Origin: Sandaracinaceae bacterium
GTDB lineage: Bacteria; Myxococcota_A; Polyangia; Polyangiales; Houyiibacteriaceae
Reading direction: 5' to 3'
Assembly: GCA_012514415.1 (NCBI GenBank)
Contig: JAAZAH010000360.1
Span: 1 to 10,457 of the forward strand
Length of the DNA stretch: 10,457 nucleotides
Below the pieces are notes generated by a model. The model was given only the letters and a program-made list of their open reading frames with translations. It did no database searches and was not told the origin of the DNA. Shown here piece by piece: positions 6,521 to 10,457 of the stretch. The position numbers were made by a program, and so were the translations under genes. Within the stretch, counting starts at the first letter, position 1. The number at the start of each line of letters is the position of its first letter.

Positions 6521-6550
6521 AGGAGGCAAGCTAATGAACGAATGCCTCCT
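6521..6550. repeat. Perfect 8-bp inverted repeat, possible operator
   Basis: AGGAGGCA (6521-6528) and TGCCTCCT (6543-6550) form a perfect inverted repeat around a 14-base AT-richer centre. It lies 38 bases upstream of the HD gene start and 156 bases upstream of the divergent membrane protein gene. It could be a regulator binding site or an RNA hairpin in the HD gene leader. Confidence 0.45.
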
Positions 6551-6586
6551 CTGCAACTCTAAGGTCGCTTCGGCGTTCGTCGCGTT

Positions 6587-6608
6587 CGTCGCTTCGCGCG
6601 GAGCGACG
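6587..6608. repeat. Stable hairpin in divergent intergenic region
   Basis: CGTCGCTTC (6587-6595) pairs with GGAGCGACG (6600-6608) around a GCGC loop, nine base pairs with one G-T. The left arm overlaps a tandem GCGTTCGTC repeat (6574-6590). No T-run follows on either strand, and the position, upstream of two diverging genes, argues against a terminator. The role is unknown. Confidence 0.35.
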
Positions 6609-6655
6609 GATCGGGCGCGAGGCTCGCCCAGCGCTTCCGAACGTTCCTCAAGACA

Positions 6656-6695
6656 TTCGTAAGGTGTTCGTAAATTCCGCCAAGGCGTGTAGGCT
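6656..6695 (+). promoter_or_regulatory. TTCGTAA direct repeats and weak promoter of membrane protein gene
   Basis: TTCGTAA occurs at 6656-6662 and again at 6667-6673, 11 bases apart, so on the same face of the helix. The second copy supplies a poor -35 (TTCGTA) that is 17 bases from TAGGCT (6690-6695), a poor -10. Ten bases later is the ATG at 6706, giving a leaderless or very short leader. The repeats could bind an activator that compensates for weak boxes. Individually the boxes are too weak to be sure. Confidence 0.3.
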
Positions 6696-6705
6696 TATCG
6701 CGATA

Positions 6706-8376
6706 ATGGAAGCTCATCCGGTAAGGCGAGCGCTTCGAATCTGGCTGCTCCCGCTCTCGATCCTGCTCTTTACGTACATCCTTCTTGCTTTCGGCGTCTT
6801 TTATATCGATACGGGCGGCGAGCTGGGTGGGATCATCGAGCTGATCTTCCATCCAAACTCGAACACGGCCGCCGAGCTGCTTGGCAATTTCCCCGAGGTC
6901 GTTACCGCGGTCCTTGGCATCGCGATCACCGTCGTTGCCATCATCGTGGAGCTCGCGGCAAACCGCTACACGCACCGCATCACCGAGCTCTTCGTCCGCG
7001 AGCCGACGAACCTCATCGTCATGGGCTTCTTCGTCGTGACGGCGCTGATGTCGGTGCTCGTTGGCAGCGTTTTCGATCTCGAGGGCGATGACGTGACCAG
7101 CTATGCGCCGCATTTCGCGGCGCTTGCCGCCATCGGCATGCTCTCGATGAGCCTGTTATTGCTCCTTCCCTATTTCGCCTTCGTCTTCGATTTTCTGAAC
7201 CCACTCCAAATCGTCGATCGCATTCGTCGCCACACCATCGACGTTATCTTTGGCCGTCGCTCCGCCGCGGCAAAAAAACAGGAGGCGCTTCGCGGCGTAG
7301 AGCAGCTCGCGGACGTCGGTCTCAACGCGATGGAGCATAAAGATAAGGCGGTCTCGATGGAGAGCGTCGATGCGCTTCGGCGGATGGCCTTCGATTTTCA
7401 GGATCGGCGCAACCAGCTCCCCGAAGAGTTCTTCCGAGTCGATGGCGAGCTCGCCCATAATCCGGATTTCGTCTCGATGTCACCCGAGGTTTTGGCGCTC
7501 GTCACCCGGAGAAGGATCTGGCTCGAGATGAAGATCCTCCGGAAATATCAGACCCTTTACAACGAGGCGCTCAATAAGGAGCGAGACATCTGTTATCTCG
7601 TCGCGATCAATACGCGGCTTATCGCCGAGCGGGCCATCGCCGAGCGGCATGACGAGCTCTACGCGCTCACGATCAAATTCTTTAACACCTATCTCCGTGC
7701 CACCATTAACGCGAAGGATGTGCGCACGGCGTACAACGTTCTCAACCAATACCGCCTTCTTGCGGAGAACGTCCTCGACGTTGACGAAGGGACCCCTGCT
7801 GTCGAGATCGCCAACTACTTCAAGTACTACGGTCTGCTCTCGTTCAACGCCGGACTCTCTTTCATCCTCGAGACGGCGGCTTATGATCTTTGCGCACTCA
7901 ACGAGCGGGCTTTTGATGAGAAGAGTCCCGCCCTCGATTCGCTCCTCCGCATCTTTCTCGAGGTCGATAAAGAGAGCGAGAACGTGACGCAAGAGGCGAG
8001 CCTTCGGGGAGTTCGAAAGGCGCAGGTCAAACTCGCGACGCATTTTCTGATGGCGGGCGAAGAGGAACTCGCGAAGACGATTTTCAAGGATATGGAAGAC
8101 GAGGATCCCGTCCGGCTCGCCTCGATCCGAAGCGAACTTCTCAGCGTCGACTCGCCGGAGTTTTGGGAGATCAGCGACCGTGGATGGAATTTTGACTACC
8201 TGTCCCCACGTCAGAAAGAGCAGCTTCACGTATTTTTCGGCTGGTTCGGCATCCTGCCTGAGCTGGCTGACGAATCGATAAGTGGCGGAGCGATCCCGCA
8301 GCCGGATCGCCCGTCAAGTCTCCCTCCTCCACCGCCGCTAAGCGAAGAGGATCGGCAGCTCGCCCAAAAAGGCTGA
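6706..8376 (+). CDS. Membrane protein, DUF2254-like N-terminus with long soluble domain
   Basis: A 556-residue protein of unknown function. Four hydrophobic segments lie at about 12-35, 64-84, 103-123 and 137-164; the rest, about 390 residues, is soluble and mostly helical-looking. The stretch from 65 to 120 (a helix ending in VELAANRYTHRI, then FVREPTNLIVMGFFV) recalls DUF2254 membrane proteins, where a helix is followed by ..LA...F..R....F.RD..N..VLG.F. This is resemblance by eye and the long C-terminal domain is not one I recognise. The extreme C-terminus is low-complexity with PPPPP near 544 and acidic residues. The ATG at 6706 was chosen over the in-frame GTG at 6664 because the hydrophobic start follows directly and a possible -10 lies between them. 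No Shine-Dalgarno is seen. The gene diverges from the HD gene. Confidence 0.8.
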   Translation: MEAHPVRRALRIWLLPLSILLFTYILLAFGVFYIDTGGELGGIIELIFHPNSNTAAELLGNFPEVVTAVLGIAITVVAIIVELAANRYTHRITELFVREPTNLIVMGFFVVTALMSVLVGSVFDLEGDDVTSYAPHFAALAAIGMLSMSLLLLLPYFAFVFDFLNPLQIVDRIRRHTIDVIFGRRSAAAKKQEALRGVEQLADVGLNAMEHKDKAVSMESVDALRRMAFDFQDRRNQLPEEFFRVDGELAHNPDFVSMSPEVLALVTRRRIWLEMKILRKYQTLYNEALNKERDICYLVAINTRLIAERAIAERHDELYALTIKFFNTYLRATINAKDVRTAYNVLNQYRLLAENVLDVDEGTPAVEIANYFKYYGLLSFNAGLSFILETAAYDLCALNERAFDEKSPALDSLLRIFLEVDKESENVTQEASLRGVRKAQVKLATHFLMAGEEELAKTIFKDMEDEDPVRLASIRSELLSVDSPEFWEISDRGWNFDYLSPRQKEQLHVFFGWFGILPELADESISGGAIPQPDRPSSLPPPPPLSEEDRQLAQKG

Positions 8377-8493
8377 TGACGGAAACTCCAATTGCGCGTC
8401 GCGCGCTGTAGGAAGTGAAATCGCGACGAATACGTATTGCATCTTCTTTCAATTTTATAGATAAGCTTTTGAAAATCGATAGGAGGCAGCCTG
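8377..8493 (+). promoter_or_regulatory. AT-rich leader and likely promoter of lipoprotein operon
   Basis: The first part holds a 7-bp inverted repeat, CGTCGCG (8397-8403) and CGCGACG (8422-8428), possibly an operator or weak terminator of the preceding gene. The second part (8430-8480) is strikingly AT-rich for this window. It holds TTGCAT (8437-8442) and TATAGATA (8456-8463), candidate -35 and -10 boxes with short spacing (13 or 15 bases), so the exact promoter is uncertain. Confidence 0.4.
8481..8486 (+). promoter_or_regulatory. Strong Shine-Dalgarno of LDLa lipoprotein gene
   Basis: AGGAGG with a 7-base gap to the ATG at 8494. It fixes the start of the lipoprotein gene and suggests strong translation. 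Confidence 0.8.
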
Positions 8494-9552
8494 ATGCTGC
8501 GCTTCACGCGATCTGTTTTTCTACTCACCCTATGCTCTTCAGCTTTTTTGCTCGCCTGCGAGTCCGATCCCGAGCAGAAGCGCAAGCCCTCACAGGTCAT
8601 CGTCACGCTCACGACCGACCTCAGCGATGAAACACGCGCCATCAGTCATGTGAAGGTGCGCGTCTTCGGCGGTCCGTTGCCCCACCATACCGAGCTGGTG
8701 CACGAAGAGTATTTTACGAGCCCCGTCGGCGAGCATTTCGATCGCACTTTCGCGCTCGCACCGAGCGATGGGGATGCCTCACGCTATTTCATTCTGTACG
8801 CCGAGGCATTTACCTCGGAATCCATGAGACATGGCGACCTCTTCACGCGCCTGAGCGTACGAGGGACCTATCGTGAGGAGCGGGTCGATTATGGCGAGCT
8901 TGAGTTTTCAGCGGCTTGCCAGGGTGTCTTGTGCCCTGAGACCGAGACCTGCGTCGGCGGCGAGTGTTGGCCGGACACAAGCGGCTTCGCTGAGGGCGAA
9001 GAGACCTGCCAGCTCGATGAGGACTGCATGAGCGAAAGCGAGTGCATCAAAGCGAAATGCTTCTTCGGCCGCTGCTTCGCCATCCCTCTGACGGATGAAG
9101 CTTGCGAGGAGGGAATGCCAAGAGTTCCCGGCCAGTTTCGCTGCTCCGACGGGAGCTCGATCGATCGGGCTTATGTCTGTGATGGCGTGGCCAATTGCGC
9201 GACCGGGAGCGATGAGTGGTACTGCGCGGATAGCTTTTGGGACTGCTGGAACGGCGTGACGATACCGCTCTGGTGGGTTTGTGACGGCGTCCCGCACTGC
9301 GAAGATGAATCGGACGAGGCGCTTTGCGTGGGTGGACTCTTTCAGTGCGAGGATGGACTCGACCACGAGCTCGATGTGCTCTGCAATGGGGTCGCGGAGT
9401 GTCCTTCGGATGGGGCGGATGAAGTCCGATGCGCATATGGGCCCCCCCAATTTATTTGTGGCGATCACTGGACGAAGGTCATGCCACATGAGGTCTGCGA
9501 TGGAGTTTCCCAATGCCTGGATGGGCGCGACGAGGCGTTCTGTGAGCGCTGA
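8494..9552 (+). CDS. Lipoprotein with four LDL-receptor class A modules
   Basis: A 352-residue lipoprotein: basic start, hydrophobic core and lipobox LLAC with Cys22, Glu at +2, so probably outer membrane. Residues 33-140 look like a beta-rich domain (QVIVTLTTDL, HVKVRVFGG). Residues 142-204 are a Cys-rich region with ten Cys, including CxxxxC..GxC and CQLDEDC patterns. Four LDLa modules follow, at about 214-244, 248-278, 282-313 and 319-350. Each has FxxC or FxC, a CDG or CNG, a following Cys and the SDE- or DE-type calcium loop before the last Cys. All four lack the first and third cysteines of the standard six-Cys module. The calcium-ligand acids are only partly kept (module 1: Asp230, Asp240, Glu241; Asn234 and Thr237 replace acids). 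A role in surface binding or adhesion is inference. A run of seven C (9442-9448) lies between modules 3 and 4. The next gene begins inside this one. Confidence 0.9.
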   Translation: MLRFTRSVFLLTLCSSAFLLACESDPEQKRKPSQVIVTLTTDLSDETRAISHVKVRVFGGPLPHHTELVHEEYFTSPVGEHFDRTFALAPSDGDASRYFILYAEAFTSESMRHGDLFTRLSVRGTYREERVDYGELEFSAACQGVLCPETETCVGGECWPDTSGFAEGEETCQLDEDCMSESECIKAKCFFGRCFAIPLTDEACEEGMPRVPGQFRCSDGSSIDRAYVCDGVANCATGSDEWYCADSFWDCWNGVTIPLWWVCDGVPHCEDESDEALCVGGLFQCEDGLDHELDVLCNGVAECPSDGADEVRCAYGPPQFICGDHWTKVMPHEVCDGVSQCLDGRDEAFCER

Positions 9553-10345
9553 ACAGCGACGAACCTTCGCGGGCAGCTCACCCTGCGGAAGGACTTCGCG
9601 CCTTGCGCGGTGGCTTTCCGCGCTCATCCTCGCCTCCTTTGTGAACGGGATGGCGCCGCGCGCGCTCATCGCTCAGACCGACGCGTCCGAATCGGCGGAT
9701 GTCGAGGCGCGCGCGCTTTTTCAGGCAGGGCTCGTCGCATTCGGTGATGGTCGGTACGAGAACGCGCTCGATTATTTTGAGCGCGCGTACGAGCTCTCGG
9801 GGCGCACCCAGCTTCTCTTCAATATCGGCACGACGGCGGATCGACTGAGGCAGGAAGAGAAGGCGCTTGAGGCGTTCGAGAGGTATCTCGCGGCGCATCC
9901 CGACGCGGAGAATCGTCGAGAGGTCGAAGCCCGTCTCCGGATACTAAAACGCGAGGTCGAGCGGCAGCGTGAGGTGGCCGCCAAACTCGAGGCCGCCGAT
10001 CGAGACCAAGCTGAGCGCGCCGAAAGAAGCGCGGTGGAGGGAGAGCACACCCAATCACCGGCGGTAGACCCCGAGGCCTCGACGGAGGATACGGCGAGCG
10101 AGTCGGGAGTTCTCTTCGTTGCGGGACCGTCCGAGGCCGCCGCTGAGCCGCCGAGTGAGAAAAAGCCGGTTGTGAAGCAGTGGTGGTTTTGGACCATCCT
10201 CGGTGTCGCCGCCGTGGGAGGGACGGCGGCCGCCATCTACGCCACGCAAGATCGCGGTGGGAGCAGTGGAGAGCGACCCGACCTAAGCCATTATGCGCGC
10301 GGTTCCGACGGAAGTGTGATCTTCACACTCACGCTTGCCCGCTAG
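9542..10345 (+). CDS. TPR protein with signal peptide and C-terminal membrane anchor
   Basis: A 267-residue protein. The GTG at 9542 was chosen because GAGG (9532-9535) lies 6 bases before it and the signal peptide follows; it overlaps the lipoprotein gene end by 11 bases. A basic segment and hydrophobic core at 17-43 end in ALIA-QT, a likely signal peptidase I site after residue 44. Residues 53-134 contain about two TPR units (ALFQAGLVAFGDGRYENALDYFERAYELSG and the EEKALEAFERYLAAHPDAE unit), then a charged coiled-coil-like stretch to about 165, an acidic low-complexity linker, and a membrane helix at 214-234 flanked by KQWWFW. The architecture suggests a periplasmic TPR scaffold anchored in the inner membrane. 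Coupling to the LDLa lipoprotein suggests the two work together, though no function can be named. Confidence 0.85.
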   Translation: MSAEQRRTFAGSSPCGRTSRLARWLSALILASFVNGMAPRALIAQTDASESADVEARALFQAGLVAFGDGRYENALDYFERAYELSGRTQLLFNIGTTADRLRQEEKALEAFERYLAAHPDAENRREVEARLRILKREVERQREVAAKLEAADRDQAERAERSAVEGEHTQSPAVDPEASTEDTASESGVLFVAGPSEAAAEPPSEKKPVVKQWWFWTILGVAAVGGTAAAIYATQDRGGSSGERPDLSHYARGSDGSVIFTLTLAR

Positions 10346-10457
10346 CTTGCATGGCGCTGAGCGGCGCTCTCAATGGGCGGGACGTTTCGGCGCATCTCCG
10401 ATTGGGACATCTCCGATACGAGTCTCGACGAGCGCTCAAGTCGAGGGCGCGATTCAA
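10346..10457. other. Right end, no assignable gene; 10-bp direct repeat
   Basis: Two short readings stay open to the edge: an ATG at 10351 on the plus strand, and a minus-strand frame ending in TAG at 10344-10342 with an SEMSQSEM repeat. Neither has family resemblance or a start signal. CATCTCCGAT occurs twice, at 10393-10402 and 10408-10417, a 15-base period. I cannot decide between a regulatory region for the next gene, a dispersed repeat, or the end of a minus-strand gene. Confidence 0.3.

Noticed and set aside
5938..6534. 198-codon plus-strand ORF opposite the HD gene
   Set aside because: The minus strand carries the HD motifs; this frame has none.
7480..8229. 249-codon minus-strand ORF within the membrane protein gene
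   Set aside because: It is antisense to a continuous 556-residue reading frame and has no start signal.
9281..9541. Longer N-terminus for the TPR protein
   Set aside because: It would overlap the LDLa modules for 261 bases in another frame, and the GTG at 9542 has a ribosome binding site followed by a signal peptide.
8908..9669. 253-codon minus-strand ORF opposite the LDLa lipoprotein gene
   Set aside because: The LDLa cysteine pattern on the plus strand shows which strand is coding.

Overview
The window looks like a chromosomal segment from a GC-rich, diderm bacterium. The best guess, by inference, is a member of the old deltaproteobacteria (Myxococcota, Polyangiales- or Bradymonadales-like). 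Three things point there: two lipoproteins and an Mla-type transporter imply an outer membrane; a Cys-rich lipoprotein carries tandem LDL-receptor class A modules; and its neighbour is a TPR protein with a signal peptide and a C-terminal membrane anchor, a layout common in that group. I see no tRNA, rRNA, CRISPR array, transposase or prophage gene. Most of the window is ordinary core and envelope gene content; the accessory-looking part is the right end.

Left part (1-4060). A minus-strand lipoprotein gene is cut by the left edge. It diverges from a plus-strand run: a small ORF with a Cys cluster that overlaps the next gene by ATGA, alanine racemase (alr, makes D-Ala for peptidoglycan), the permease and ATPase of an Mla-type lipid transporter (mlaE, mlaF; spacing 12 bp and then a 1-bp TGATG overlap), and a polytopic membrane protein 26 bp further on. 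The run reads as a cell-envelope operon. The MCE-domain partner (MlaD) normally linked to mlaEF is not in the window.

Middle (4061-6705). A short GlsB/YeaQ-type membrane protein gene with a perfect Shine-Dalgarno lies on the minus strand. It diverges from a crotonase-family gene that seems to be transcribed leaderless, with TATACT seven bases before the ATG. The crotonase lacks both hydratase glutamates and keeps an isomerase-type one. Convergent to it is an HD-domain protein that looks like a CCA-adding enzyme without its nucleotidyltransferase head. Its upstream region (6484-6705) is shared with the next gene and is rich in inverted and direct repeats.

Right part (6706-10457). A four-helix membrane protein with a DUF2254-like start and a long soluble C-terminus is followed by a two-gene unit: a lipoprotein with four LDLa modules and a TPR protein whose GTG start lies inside the lipoprotein gene. 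All four LDLa modules lack the same two cysteines, the pair that normally forms the first disulfide, which is the most unusual feature here. The last 112 bases have no gene I can assign but hold a spaced 10-bp direct repeat.
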